Assembly (NCBI GenBank): GCA_002869015.1
Contig: PKTT01000037.1
Span: forward strand, 5,126 to 65,545
DNA: 60,420 bases
Origin: Deltaproteobacteria bacterium
GTDB taxonomy: Bacteria; Desulfobacterota; Deferrisomatia; Deferrisomatales; BM512
Direction of reading: 5' to 3'
A model generated the notes under the pieces. That model saw only the letters and a program-made list of their open reading frames with translations, had not been told where the DNA came from and made no database searches. Positions within the stretch are counted from its first letter, which is position 1, and each line of letters starts with the position of its first letter. The position numbers were made by a program, and so were the translations under genes. This document shows positions 36,502 through 45,549 of this stretch, one piece after another.

Positions 36502-37283
36502 TAGAAGTCCTCCTCGGAGCCGAGATATGCCTCGCGCACCTTGGGATGATTGATGACTTCGTCGGGTTCACCCTCCGTAACCTTCTCCCCATAGGAGAGA
36601 GCCATCACCCGATTGGCGACCCTGAAAAGCTCCGCCAGTCTATGCTCAATCATTATCATCGTTATTCCCTGCCCATTTAGCTTCTCAATTAGCGGGACAA
36701 GGCTGGATATCTCACTTGCCGAGAGCCCTGAGAAGACCTCGTCGCAGATAATCAGCTCCGGCCGCAAGGCCAGGCAACGGCCTAGCTCAAGACGCTTCAG
36801 ATAGCCGGTTGGTAGAGTCCCCGCCATCTTGTAAGGGACGCGGGAGTCCCGTTCGAAGCCCAGCTCTTCAAGGATGTCGACTGCCACTGTATCCCTGTCG
36901 CCATGCTTACCGCCCCCGCGCCAGCCACCAACCCTCTTTGCGCGAGGCGAGCTAAGGGGGATGACCAGGTTCTTGTATGCGGGCATAGAAAAGTAGGGGC
37001 GCATTATCTGGAATGTGCGGTTGATCCCCATATCAGCTATTTTGTGAGGTTTTTTCCCGGTTATATCTTTGCCGTGAAAGGAGACTGTCCCCTTGGTTGG
37101 CTTTAGAAAACCGGTTATGCAATTTATAAGGGTCGTTTTCCCTGATCCGTTCGGACCGATAATCCCCACAACATCGCCGCGATTGACCGTGAGGCTTACA
37201 TCATCAACCGCCTTCACTCCGCCGAAATGTTTGGAGAGTGAACGGATTTCAAGGATTGGTTCTTTAGTGTGATGTGTGCTCAT
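36501..37283 (-). CDS. livG: Branched-chain amino acid-type ABC transporter ATPase LivG
   Basis: ATPase subunit, 260 residues. Walker A is GPNGSGKTTL (about residues 42-51), with the LivG-type INCITGFLKPTKG, NRTFQIMRPYF (Q loop) and Walker B ELIICDEVFSGLS. The signature motif is atypical: GTLPTGYLKRLELGR replaces LSYGxQR-type sequences, so the usual LSGGQ serine is missing. It overlaps livM by four bases (ATGA). Confidence 0.92.
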   Translation of the reverse strand: MSTHHTKEPILEIRSLSKHFGGVKAVDDVSLTVNRGDVVGIIGPNGSGKTTLINCITGFLKPTKGTVSFHGKDITGKKPHKIADMGINRTFQIMRPYFSMPAYKNLVIPLSSPRAKRVGGWRGGGKHGDRDTVAVDILEELGFERDSRVPYKMAGTLPTGYLKRLELGRCLALRPELIICDEVFSGLSASEISSLVPLIEKLNGQGITMIMIEHRLAELFRVANRVMALSYGEKVTEGEPDEVINHPKVREAYLGSEEDF

Positions 37284-38302
37284 ATCTTCACCCAGCGCTC
37301 TACCTGCTGATATTTACGTGTCATGTAATTCATCAATCCCTCGCTCCTGAAAACGACAAAACCGGTCAGAACGAGGGCGTAAACGACAATTCTTAAGGAG
37401 CCGAAGTCGCGGAGGAACTCAGACAATGGAACAAGTATCGCCGCGCCGAGGACCGGGCCGACCAATGTCCCCGCGCCGCCGATTATAGTAGCCGCGATGG
37501 GCATGATTGAGAGGTCCAGCGCAAAGGATGATATCCCGACGTTGGAGTACATGTGGATGTAGTATGCTCCCGCGAAACAGCCGGTCAAGGAGGCGAGAAA
37601 TACCGCCTTGGCCTTTGTGCGAGTAACGCTTATCCCAGAGGCTCTAACCGACTGGTCGTTGTCCTTGACCGCCCTTATGACAAGGCCGCCATCCATGTTG
37701 ACGAAGCGCCTAAGGCCAAAGAGGGCGATGAACATAGCCAAAATTAAACCGTACTGTTCGGTGAAAAAGCCGCTGAAGCCGTCGATTCCCCTGAAGCCCT
37801 CCGTTCCGCCGAGGATATCGAAAGCCTCGATGATCCGGGTCATCAGCAGCGGATACATAAGGGTGACGATGGCGAAGTAAATACCCCTAAGGGGCAGGCA
37901 GGGGAGGAGCGCAAGGGTGCAGAAACCGGCACCCAATAAAGTCGCAACCGGAATAGAGAGGACCGGCGGCAGTCCGAGTTCTGTGTTGAGTACCGCAGCC
38001 ATGTAGCCACCTACGCCATAAAAGAATGCGCCACCCAAGCTGACCAGGCCCACGTAGTTAGCTAGAAAATCAAAGGAGATAGAGAGTAGCGCCAAGATAC
38101 AGACGCTAAGGCCAACTCTTCCCCAGTAGGGCCAGGGAGAGAGGATTAAGGGCATCAGCACAAAGGCCGCAATTAACAGCACTCTGGGTGTTAAGAGGTA
38201 GGCGATCTCTTCAAAGGAGTTTAAAGCGTAGAGCGATTCACTCCGCACCTTTATTCCCCTATCGATACGTTCCCTGCGTTTTTGGGTAGTCTCGGTTGTC
38301 AT
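37280..38302 (-). CDS. livM: Branched-chain amino acid-type ABC transporter permease LivM
   Basis: Membrane subunit, 340 residues with about nine helices. The family signature is FDFLANYVGLVSLGGAFFYGVGGY (about residues 81-104) and, near the C terminus, GGAGTLVGPVLGAAILV. A hydrophilic N-terminal extension of about 35 residues precedes the first helix. It is two bases downstream of livH. Confidence 0.92.
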   Translation of the reverse strand: MTTETTQKRRERIDRGIKVRSESLYALNSFEEIAYLLTPRVLLIAAFVLMPLILSPWPYWGRVGLSVCILALLSISFDFLANYVGLVSLGGAFFYGVGGYMAAVLNTELGLPPVLSIPVATLLGAGFCTLALLPCLPLRGIYFAIVTLMYPLLMTRIIEAFDILGGTEGFRGIDGFSGFFTEQYGLILAMFIALFGLRRFVNMDGGLVIRAVKDNDQSVRASGISVTRTKAKAVFLASLTGCFAGAYYIHMYSNVGISSFALDLSIMPIAATIIGGAGTLVGPVLGAAILVPLSEFLRDFGSLRIVVYALVLTGFVVFRSEGLMNYMTRKYQQVERWVKI

Positions 38303-38303
38303 A

Positions 38304-39176
38304 TCAGACCCTCTCCTCTAACTGTTTTTGTTTGCCGAAGAAGCCTGAGGGCCGGACAATCAGCGTTGCGATTATAGCCAGAAGCATCACCACCATTTGA
38401 AAGTGTGGTTTTCCGTAAGCAACAGTCATGTACTGTGAATAGCCTAGGACAAATGCAGCGATAACGGTGCCCGCCCAGCTACCGAGGCCACCGACAACGC
38501 ATACCGCTATTGCATAAATCAGAACCTTGTAGCCCTCCTCAACAACCAGCGAGCCGAGCGGGAAGATTATCAGCGCCGCGACCCCAGCAAGCATGGAGCC
38601 CAGCGCAACCGCAACTGCGGCCGTTGCATCGGAGTCTATACCCAGCATCATCGCTGCGCGCTCATCCTGAGCCATCCCCTTAAGGGCTCGGCCCATCCTC
38701 GTATATTTGGTGAGCAGCCAGATGAGGGCGACCATCGCAAAGCCGAGAATCATAAGCAATACTCGCTGGTGGTCTACAGGCACATCAAAAATGAAGGAAA
38801 CGCCGTCGGAGGCAACGGGCAGCGTATAGGTCCCCCCGCGAAAACCCGCGTAACGCAAACCTTCCAGGAAGACAAGTCCGATTGCATAGGTGGCTATAAC
38901 CTCGGAAACCTCCATGCCACGTACACGTCTTAAAATTACGTAGTAAATGAGGACGCCGATACCACCTGATGCAAGGATCGATAGCAGTACCGAGAGCCAA
39001 TATGGCAACCCTACCGTGTTGAAGAGCGCCCACGCTATAAAGCCGGTAAAGACGTAGATGGCCCCGTGGGCGAAGTTTGGCAGGCGGCTCACTCCGTAGA
39101 CCAGAGAGAAACCGAAGGCCATAAGAATAAGCGCAGCCGATTGTATGAAACCGTAGACCAATATGTCGTAAAACAT
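38304..39176 (-). CDS. livH: Branched-chain amino acid-type ABC transporter permease LivH
   Basis: Membrane subunit, 290 residues from ATG 39176 (MFYDILVYGFIQSAAL). The longer frame starting at 39230 adds a basic, non-membrane N terminus and is rejected. LivH features are GFSLVYGVSRLPNFAHGAIY (about residues 22-41) and VCVVGGLGSWAGTVIAAFVLG. It forms the channel with LivM. It lies 64 bases downstream of the binding-protein gene. Confidence 0.92.
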   Translation of the reverse strand: MFYDILVYGFIQSAALILMAFGFSLVYGVSRLPNFAHGAIYVFTGFIAWALFNTVGLPYWLSVLLSILASGGIGVLIYYVILRRVRGMEVSEVIATYAIGLVFLEGLRYAGFRGGTYTLPVASDGVSFIFDVPVDHQRVLLMILGFAMVALIWLLTKYTRMGRALKGMAQDERAAMMLGIDSDATAAVAVALGSMLAGVAALIIFPLGSLVVEEGYKVLIYAIAVCVVGGLGSWAGTVIAAFVLGYSQYMTVAYGKPHFQMVVMLLAIIATLIVRPSGFFGKQKQLEERV

Positions 39177-39240
39177 TTTAATTCGTCCGGGTAATGTGAG
39201 AGGGCGGCGGCATGAAACCGCCACCCTCAATTGGATAAAT

Positions 39241-40512
39241 CTATTCCTTCGCCCACGGGGGGAGCATCAATTCGCCAACAGCCCCGGCGGCCGGCCAGAA
39301 GGTCACCCTCTTGCCATCCTGCCACTGAATCATGCCGGTGATTGCGCCCTCATTGGGGTCGGTGGAGGGAATTACCTGGTGGGATTTTTTGTCAAAACGG
39401 ATTCTTCCGTAGACGCCCATGAGGTCGATGTTTTCAAGTGCGGTGACAACCTTATCGGATTCAAGGGTGCCAGCGCGCTCAATCGCATCTTTCAAAGCGT
39501 AGACGGCCATATAGCTTGAGGAGGTGCCGTAACCTTCGGGCTCCTTGTTCCACATCTTCTTGTATGCGTTTACAAACTTCATCGTCCAGGGGGTGATCTC
39601 GGCAGGGGCGTTGCCGCCGTTTATCATATCGACAACAGCGTATTCCGCAGCGCCCTTGGAGGCTTCCCAAAAATCAGGCTGCTCGGCAGCTGACATGAAA
39701 CCGAAGGGGAGGCTCTTTAGTTTAAAGCTCTTCCACTGTTTGAGTAGAATCGCGGTCTCAGGCATATCCATGAAGATGAATAGAACATCGGCGTTTTCCC
39801 GGCGTGATTTCAGGAGGCCGGGGGCAAAGTCCGTGTTCCCTGTCGGGTAAATGTCGTGGCTTACGACGGTGAAGCCCGCTTTTGTTAGGAACTTATCAAC
39901 AACTTCGCCCGACTTTCTGGCATGGGCCACGTCCTGAACCATAATATGAACGCGCTCGAGGCCAAAATCCGCCCGGAACTTTTCAAAGACAGGCATCATC
40001 TCCTTTACGATTATGTTGACGATCTCGTTGGAGATACGGAATGCATATTTGTACTTGTCGTAATTTTCAGCGATTGTCTTGTGGTAAGCGGGACTCAAAA
40101 CGCCCGTAGTAACTATTGAGACCTTTTTGTGCTTGTTTAAAAGGTCGAGGACCGCAAGCGCAGCCTCGGAACGAACCGGGCCACCCACTAAAAAATCAAC
40201 CTCTTTTTGCAGGATGAGCTTCTCGACGGCCTTAATCGCATCGTCCACGGGGACGCCGGGCTCAAGGTCGCGTGTATCAATTACCTCAACGGAGAATGGG
40301 CGCTTTTCGCCACCCACATCGACTCCGCCTGCTGCGTTGATCTCTTCAACGGCCAACTTGATGCCGCGCTCTGCGTCCCATCCATAGAGGAAAGCAGTGG
40401 AAAGGGGCGCGCCCAGCTTAATCGGGTCAGCCGCATTTGTTAGCTGTGGAGTGACGCTGAAAAGGAGCGCCAATCCAAGTGCTATGATTACCGAAGTATA
40501 ATGTCTGATCAT
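39241..40512 (-). CDS. livK: Liv-type periplasmic substrate-binding protein
   Basis: Type I periplasmic-binding protein (Peripla_BP_6), 423 residues. The ATG at 40512 follows AAGGAGG and opens a signal peptide that is cut after LTNA before ADPIKLG. The mature domain begins KLGAPLSTAFLYGWDAERGI and continues VDFLVGGPVRSEAALAV. The length and the absence of the leucine-binding serine/threonine set of LivJ/K suggest a ligand other than leucine; aromatic acids are bound by relatives such as CouP. The gene is first in the operon, behind a sigma54 promoter. Confidence 0.9.
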   Translation of the reverse strand: MIRHYTSVIIALGLALLFSVTPQLTNAADPIKLGAPLSTAFLYGWDAERGIKLAVEEINAAGGVDVGGEKRPFSVEVIDTRDLEPGVPVDDAIKAVEKLILQKEVDFLVGGPVRSEAALAVLDLLNKHKKVSIVTTGVLSPAYHKTIAENYDKYKYAFRISNEIVNIIVKEMMPVFEKFRADFGLERVHIMVQDVAHARKSGEVVDKFLTKAGFTVVSHDIYPTGNTDFAPGLLKSRRENADVLFIFMDMPETAILLKQWKSFKLKSLPFGFMSAAEQPDFWEASKGAAEYAVVDMINGGNAPAEITPWTMKFVNAYKKMWNKEPEGYGTSSSYMAVYALKDAIERAGTLESDKVVTALENIDLMGVYGRIRFDKKSHQVIPSTDPNEGAITGMIQWQDGKRVTFWPAAGAVGELMLPPWAKE

Positions 40513-40549
40513 CGTGTCCTCCTTGGGCATGAGTGAATAAAACGCTATT

Positions 40550-40565
40550 TGCAATTGTAGTGCCC
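40550..40565 (-). promoter_or_regulatory. Sigma54 (-24/-12) promoter of the liv operon
   Basis: The minus strand reads GGGCACTACAATTGCA, with the GG and GC dinucleotides ten bases apart and TTGCA matching the -12 consensus. It is 37 bases upstream of the binding-protein ATG. An inverted repeat TCAATA-N13-TATTGA (40570-40594) sits just upstream. The NtrC-type regulator encoded next to it is the likely activator. Confidence 0.75.
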
Positions 40566-40627
40566 TCAATCAATAACTCAACGTTAAATATTGAATCATC
40601 ATGAAATATATAGTTATTTTTGCATTG

Positions 40628-40658
40628 AAAAAAATAACGCCGGTTTAGTCAACCGGCG
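40628..40658 (-). terminator. Terminator of the two-component operon
   Basis: The stem CGCCGGTT (40638-40645) pairs with AACCGGCG (40651-40658) around a five-base loop. On the minus strand it is followed by TTATTTTTTTC. It lies 53 bases beyond the response-regulator stop and before the liv promoter. Confidence 0.75.
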
Positions 40659-40711
40659 CGATAGATAGATACGTGTAAAAAATTGAGGAGGGCTTGTAAA
40701 ATTTTGAGCAG

Positions 40712-42061
40712 CTAATCTTTGGGGAGGTGTATACCGTACTCCTGAATTCTTCTATCAAGCGTCGGGCGGGAAATCTCAAGTATCTCAGCAGCCCTCTTCT
40801 TTTCATATCCTGTGTATTTGAGGATATTTTCTATATGCTCCCGCTCAACCTCATGGAGGGAGCGCACAGATAGCGGCAGGTGATCACCCCCAACAGGGCT
40901 TTGCAGCTGCAACGTCTCAGGTAAGAGTATATTACCTGGAGAGAGTAATATCGCCCTGCGTAGAGTATTCTCAAGCTCGCGAACATTTCCAGGCCAGCGA
41001 TACTCCTTGAACTGCTCCATCACTTCACTGGGTACGATGTCAATCTGTTTACCTAGCTCCCGTCCAATTTTGTTAAGAAAATACTTCACCAAGAGAGATA
41101 AATCGTCCATTCGGTCACGGAGCGGAGGCAGCTTGATAGTAACCACATTCAGTCGGTAATAGAGATCTCGCCTGAAGGCTCCCTCGGCGACCATCTTCAT
41201 CAGGTTACGGTTTGTCGCCGCTATTACACGTACATCCGCCTTTATGGACTCCACCGAGCCCACCCGCTCAAACTCCCGCTCCTGAAGAAACCGCAGTAAC
41301 TTCACCTGCGCGGAGCTGGGAATCTCTGAGATTTCATCAAGGAATAGGGTCCCCCCTTGCGCCTGCTCAAATTTGCCGGTCTTCTTTGAGTGGGCGCCGG
41401 TAAAAGAACCACGCTCATGACCAAAAATTTCGCTCTCAATAAGGCTAGGGGCCAGAACCGAGCATGTCACGGGGACAAATGGCTTATCGGCGCGAGGGCT
41501 ATTCACATGTATCGCTCTAGCCGCCAACTCCTTACCTGTACCGCTTTCACCCTCAAGGAGTACCGTGGCCGGGGAGCTGACAACTGCTCCAATCGCTTTA
41601 AAAACCTCTTTCATGGCCAGGCTTTTACCTACAATCATATGGCTGGGATAGCTCATCCCCTCATCGACTGACACCTCATAGCCGCTCTCGGAGAGGCTGT
41701 GACTTTCGAAGACTTTGGCTATTGTCTTATCCAACTGCTCCAGATCAAGTGGCTTGCCGAGGTGGTCAGCCGCCCCGAGCTTAATAGCCTCAATAGCTGT
41801 CTGCATATCGTCAAAGGCCGTGACGACTACCACTTGCAGCGAGGGCTTAGCCTCTTTAATTCTCCTTAGAACCTCAAAGCCGTCTATCCCCGGAAGCCGA
41901 ACATCCAGGATCACCATTGAGACGTCCCTGCTAAGCGCCATCTCGACACCCTGCTCGCCATCAACTGCCGAAAGGACTTGGAATCCCTCATTGGCAAGGT
42001 GGATCTCCATAGACCGCCGCACAGCGTTGTCGTCTTCCACAAGAAGAATTTTATTTTTCAT
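40712..42061 (-). CDS. NtrC-family sigma54 response regulator
   Basis: Two-component transcription activator, 449 residues. The receiver domain is at about 1-120 with phospho-acceptor Asp53 (MVILDVRLPG). The AAA+ domain has Walker A GESGTGKE (171-178), the sigma54-contact loop in the form GSFTGA, and Walker B TLFLDE. The C-terminal Fis-type HTH includes KRAAEILEISRPTLDRRI. It overlaps the sensor gene by 11 bases. The liv sigma54 promoter is 150 bases downstream of its stop, so the liv/acyl-CoA ligase operon is its most likely target. Confidence 0.92.
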   Translation of the reverse strand: MKNKILLVEDDNAVRRSMEIHLANEGFQVLSAVDGEQGVEMALSRDVSMVILDVRLPGIDGFEVLRRIKEAKPSLQVVVVTAFDDMQTAIEAIKLGAADHLGKPLDLEQLDKTIAKVFESHSLSESGYEVSVDEGMSYPSHMIVGKSLAMKEVFKAIGAVVSSPATVLLEGESGTGKELAARAIHVNSPRADKPFVPVTCSVLAPSLIESEIFGHERGSFTGAHSKKTGKFEQAQGGTLFLDEISEIPSSAQVKLLRFLQEREFERVGSVESIKADVRVIAATNRNLMKMVAEGAFRRDLYYRLNVVTIKLPPLRDRMDDLSLLVKYFLNKIGRELGKQIDIVPSEVMEQFKEYRWPGNVRELENTLRRAILLSPGNILLPETLQLQSPVGGDHLPLSVRSLHEVEREHIENILKYTGYEKKRAAEILEISRPTLDRRIQEYGIHLPKD

Positions 42062-43859
42062 CGCCCTGCCTCAAAAAAATCGGAATCTTGACAATAAACA
42101 CGACCCCGCCACCCTCACGATCCCCAAGAGATATATCGCCGCCATGACGACGGATAATGCCCTCCACTATTGAGAGGCCAAGGCCCAAGCCCTTTGCCTT
42201 CTCCGTATAGAAAGGCTCAAAAACTCTCCCCCGAGACTCGGAGGGTATCCCCGGACCATTGTCACCGATAGCGAAGATAATGTGCCCCTCTTCCTCTTGC
42301 ACATTAATGAAAACAATACGAGGTAGCGCTGAGTCCTCAAGCGACTCAAGAGAGTTTAATAAAAGGTTCAAAAGCACCTGATGGATCTGATCGGGGTCGC
42401 ATTCAAAGGGTGGCAGATCTTCTTCAAAGTCCAGCATTACTTCAGTATTAGAGCTAACCATACGTTGACTGACAAGCTCCAGCACACGCTCCACAAGGTC
42501 CCGGGCATTGACCTTGGCTACCTTGAGAGCGCCTGGCCTAGCGTAGGTCATTACGTCTCCGAGGAGCTGGTTAAGCCGTGAAATTTCACCCTCGACTATT
42601 GAGAAGTGCTCCCCCACATCAGGGTCACCGGACATCCTCTTCATCAGCATCTGCACATTCATCTTTATCGCAGAGAGGGGATTTCTAATCTCATGCACGA
42701 GCCCTAACGACATGTTGCCGACAGCCGCAATCTTTCTTGCAACAATCAGCTCTCCAAAAGTTTCCTTTAATTTGTTGGCGGTCTCCTCCAACTCCAGAGT
42801 GCGCTCTCTTACAGCACCGCTAAGAGCCCTGTTCCACCCTAGCAGCAAACCCACAAAGAGCACCGCAGCTGAAAAAACCGCTATGAGCGCGGTCGTTGAA
42901 AATATAGATGAGCGCTGCATGTATGAGGCAAGCTGGTCATCAACTTCACGTACAGGGGTGCAGACACCCAGCGTCCAAAGGCGATCCTCAATCTTTACCG
43001 GGTAGTATCCCACCAATTTACGCACCGTTTTGGAGGGGTCGGCGGGGTCCTCATAGTCATACCAATCCATGCCCGGCTCTCCATCGGCGCTTGAGAGCAA
43101 AAGCGAGTTAAGGCGCGGCCACTTATCCTCAAAGACTTCGGAAAACTTTTTGCCTCCTACCCTTCCATTGGTATCTACTAGGATTGCTTTATTTGAGGTA
43201 TCTGCAAGCCATGCGTAACCGTCTTTTCCTATACGGATATTTTTGATGTATTTATCCGCCAGCTTATCGAAATTGAGGGTAAACATAGCGACGCCCTTGA
43301 AGGTGCCTCTGTTTGTGTAAATACCCTGTGCGACTATCAACGCCTGGTCGCCTCTATTTTGCCCGCCGGCAAGGAGGATTATCGGAGAGAGATACATTCT
43401 GCCGGTACGCCCAGGCTGCCTCTTCGCCCAACGGAAGTACCCGCGCCACGCATAGTTTCGGCCAAGCGTATAAGGGTCGTGAGGTGATATGGCGACAACA
43501 GTGCCCTCGGAATCGAAGACGACGAGGTCGATTATCAGAGTGTCGCTAATAAGGCCGTAAATTCGATCCAGCGAATCTCCAACCTCATCTCCGCGCTCCC
43601 TTGTCACTGGCCCATTTTCAAAAAGGCTGGCGACTATGCCCAGGTTACGCCTCAAAGTGTCGAAAAAGTCCTCGATGTTTTTTGAAGCTTGCTTTGCAAG
43701 TAGCAACTGCTGGGTATTGTACTGCTCGTAAAATCTCTCCCTGGCCTCATCCTTCATCACCTGGCTATTGTCCAACAGATACCAGAAGACAAAGAGCGAA
43801 GCGGCAAGCGATATCGCCATGAACTTCAGGAGCCAGTTGTTTTTTGAGGTGCCAGGCAA
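42051..43859 (-). CDS. Membrane sensor histidine kinase with Cache domain
   Basis: Sensor kinase, 602 residues, starting with TTG at 43859 after GGAG (an ATG 13 codons in is the alternative). Transmembrane helices lie near residues 11-28 and 325-345 and flank a periplasmic double-Cache region (YAWRGYFRWAKR, GRMYLSPII, DGYAWLADTSNKAILVDTNG). The kinase core has the H box LVHEIRNPLSAIK (phospho-His near residue 395), N box LLNLLLNSLESL, G1 GDNGPGIP and G2 KGLGLGLSI. It resembles DctB-type kinases that sense small carboxylates; the ligand is probably related to the Liv substrate. Confidence 0.9.
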   Translation of the reverse strand: MPGTSKNNWLLKFMAISLAASLFVFWYLLDNSQVMKDEARERFYEQYNTQQLLLAKQASKNIEDFFDTLRRNLGIVASLFENGPVTRERGDEVGDSLDRIYGLISDTLIIDLVVFDSEGTVVAISPHDPYTLGRNYAWRGYFRWAKRQPGRTGRMYLSPIILLAGGQNRGDQALIVAQGIYTNRGTFKGVAMFTLNFDKLADKYIKNIRIGKDGYAWLADTSNKAILVDTNGRVGGKKFSEVFEDKWPRLNSLLLSSADGEPGMDWYDYEDPADPSKTVRKLVGYYPVKIEDRLWTLGVCTPVREVDDQLASYMQRSSIFSTTALIAVFSAAVLFVGLLLGWNRALSGAVRERTLELEETANKLKETFGELIVARKIAAVGNMSLGLVHEIRNPLSAIKMNVQMLMKRMSGDPDVGEHFSIVEGEISRLNQLLGDVMTYARPGALKVAKVNARDLVERVLELVSQRMVSSNTEVMLDFEEDLPPFECDPDQIHQVLLNLLLNSLESLEDSALPRIVFINVQEEEGHIIFAIGDNGPGIPSESRGRVFEPFYTEKAKGLGLGLSIVEGIIRRHGGDISLGDREGGGVVFIVKIPIFLRQGDEK

Positions 43860-44120
43860 GGAAACTCCATTGGGGCCGGGTTAACGCATCATTTGATGAT
43901 ATATCAATACGCTGTTTTTCTGTAAGTATTTATCCAAGCAACCTTCTCCGCGAGCAACCCAATCTCCCAATCTCTTTACGCTGTGCGGTAAATTTTAGGC
44001 GGTTAAAATTTGACGAAAAAAATTCAAAAACCCTGAAATTACTCATTGTTTTACCAACCCACCGGTTGATAAAATATCGTTTGTAAATTTTATAGTGGTT
44101 AGCTGTGAGGAGGCTGAGTC

Positions 44121-45500
44121 ATGGAGATTGCAATTGTTGGTGCCGGAGTCCTGGGCTCGATCTTCGGTGTGCTTTTCGCCGAGAAGGGCTTTAACGTAAC
44201 ACTTATCGAGGTTTTGGAAGAGCGTGTGCGCTTAATAGCGCGAGAGGGCCTCTGGATGACCCGCCCTGACGCTGAACGCACTAATACAAAGATATCTATC
44301 ACCTCCGACCCCTCCTCTGTCGGAGTTAAGGACGTGGTTATGGTATGCGTGAAAGGCTATCACACTCGCTCCGCAATCAAGAGCGCGCTGCCGATGATCG
44401 GCAAAGATACAATAGTGCTTTCCGTTCAAAATGGGTTGGGCAATCTCGAAGCCATAGCTGAGGAGGTGGGCGCCGAGCGTGTAATAGGCGGAATAACAGC
44501 CCACTCTGGCATGCCCATATCTATGAATGAAGTTCGTTATGTCGGCGGGCTTGGGCCACTCCTTGTAATAGGCCCCTTTGAGGGTGAGCCGTCAGAGAGT
44601 TTCAAGAATATGCTGGCGGAGCTCCAAAGCAGGGAACTGGACGTACACACCGCGCCGAATATCAACAATGTAATTTGGAAAAAACTTATCGCCAACGTAT
44701 CGACCAATGTTGTAGCTGCGCTAACGGGGCTCACCGGGGGGCAGGCTGTTAAACATGAGCCAACAGTAAAGATGATTGAAGGTTTGGCCACTGAGCTTGC
44801 CAAGGTAGCCAAGGCAAAGGGCCTCGATTTTCCCGAGCTTGACGATCCTCTTGCCTTCGCCCTTCAAGCCTTTGCCTCTACAAAGGACAACAGGGTTTCC
44901 ATGTTGCAGGATGTAGAAGCGGGCAGGCCCACCGAAATAGGGAACCTTAATGAGGTAATAGTCTCGGAGGGTAAAAGGTACGGAATTCCTACCCCATTTA
45001 ACGAGGCGGTCTCCCTCCTTACGCGCGGCTATGAAGAACGCAACCGCCTAAAACCCAAGGGTGAAGACCCGGCCAACCAGCCAGAGGATGTCAAGGCGGC
45101 CATACGAGGAGAGGACCTCTCCTCGGTGAAGATGTCAATAGAGGCCTCTCCCCTTGCTAAAGCACTCGGTATCAAATACACGCTCTTTGAGGCAGGGCGG
45201 GCGGAGGCAGAGATGCCTGCCGGGCCAACCCTGCCCAACTTTCTTGGCTACTCGCATACCGGCGCTCTATTTACCCTTGCCGAACATGTCATGAGCGCCG
45301 CCGCCAACTCCATTGGCAGCCTGGGTTACCCACTAAATTGCGAACTCCAATTTTTAAAGGCGGCTGACCCTGCCCTGCCCGTAAAGGCTTCAGCTAGAGT
45401 TATAGACACTCAAGGGCGCATTGCCAGGGTAAAGGTCGAACTTATGCAGGGTGGCGAAGAGATAGCCGACGTAACGGAGATGCTCTATCTGAGGTCGTAA
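44121..45500 (+). CDS. Ketopantoate reductase-family / hotdog thioesterase fusion
   Basis: Two-domain protein, 459 residues. Residues 1-305 are a PanE/ApbA reductase: VGAGVLGSIFG (5-15), MVCVKGYHT, SVQNGLGNLEA, VIWKKLIANV with the catalytic Lys, and DVEAGRPTEIGN. After a linker with many charges and prolines, residues of about 335-459 form a PaaI-type hotdog domain (NFLGYSHTGALFTLAEHVM, then the strands LNCELQFLKAA and ARVKVELMQGG). The parent families are separate proteins; the second copy at 13833 has no thioesterase. The join is in a single uninterrupted frame. GAGGAGG precedes the ATG. It might reduce a keto group and hydrolyse a thioester of the same compound. Confidence 0.85.
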   Translation: MEIAIVGAGVLGSIFGVLFAEKGFNVTLIEVLEERVRLIAREGLWMTRPDAERTNTKISITSDPSSVGVKDVVMVCVKGYHTRSAIKSALPMIGKDTIVLSVQNGLGNLEAIAEEVGAERVIGGITAHSGMPISMNEVRYVGGLGPLLVIGPFEGEPSESFKNMLAELQSRELDVHTAPNINNVIWKKLIANVSTNVVAALTGLTGGQAVKHEPTVKMIEGLATELAKVAKAKGLDFPELDDPLAFALQAFASTKDNRVSMLQDVEAGRPTEIGNLNEVIVSEGKRYGIPTPFNEAVSLLTRGYEERNRLKPKGEDPANQPEDVKAAIRGEDLSSVKMSIEASPLAKALGIKYTLFEAGRAEAEMPAGPTLPNFLGYSHTGALFTLAEHVMSAAANSIGSLGYPLNCELQFLKAADPALPVKASARVIDTQGRIARVKVELMQGGEEIADVTEMLYLRS

Positions 45501-45549
45501 CCGAGGGAACATGAAGGGGGTCGAGATAAATTGAGGGCCCCTTTCTACC

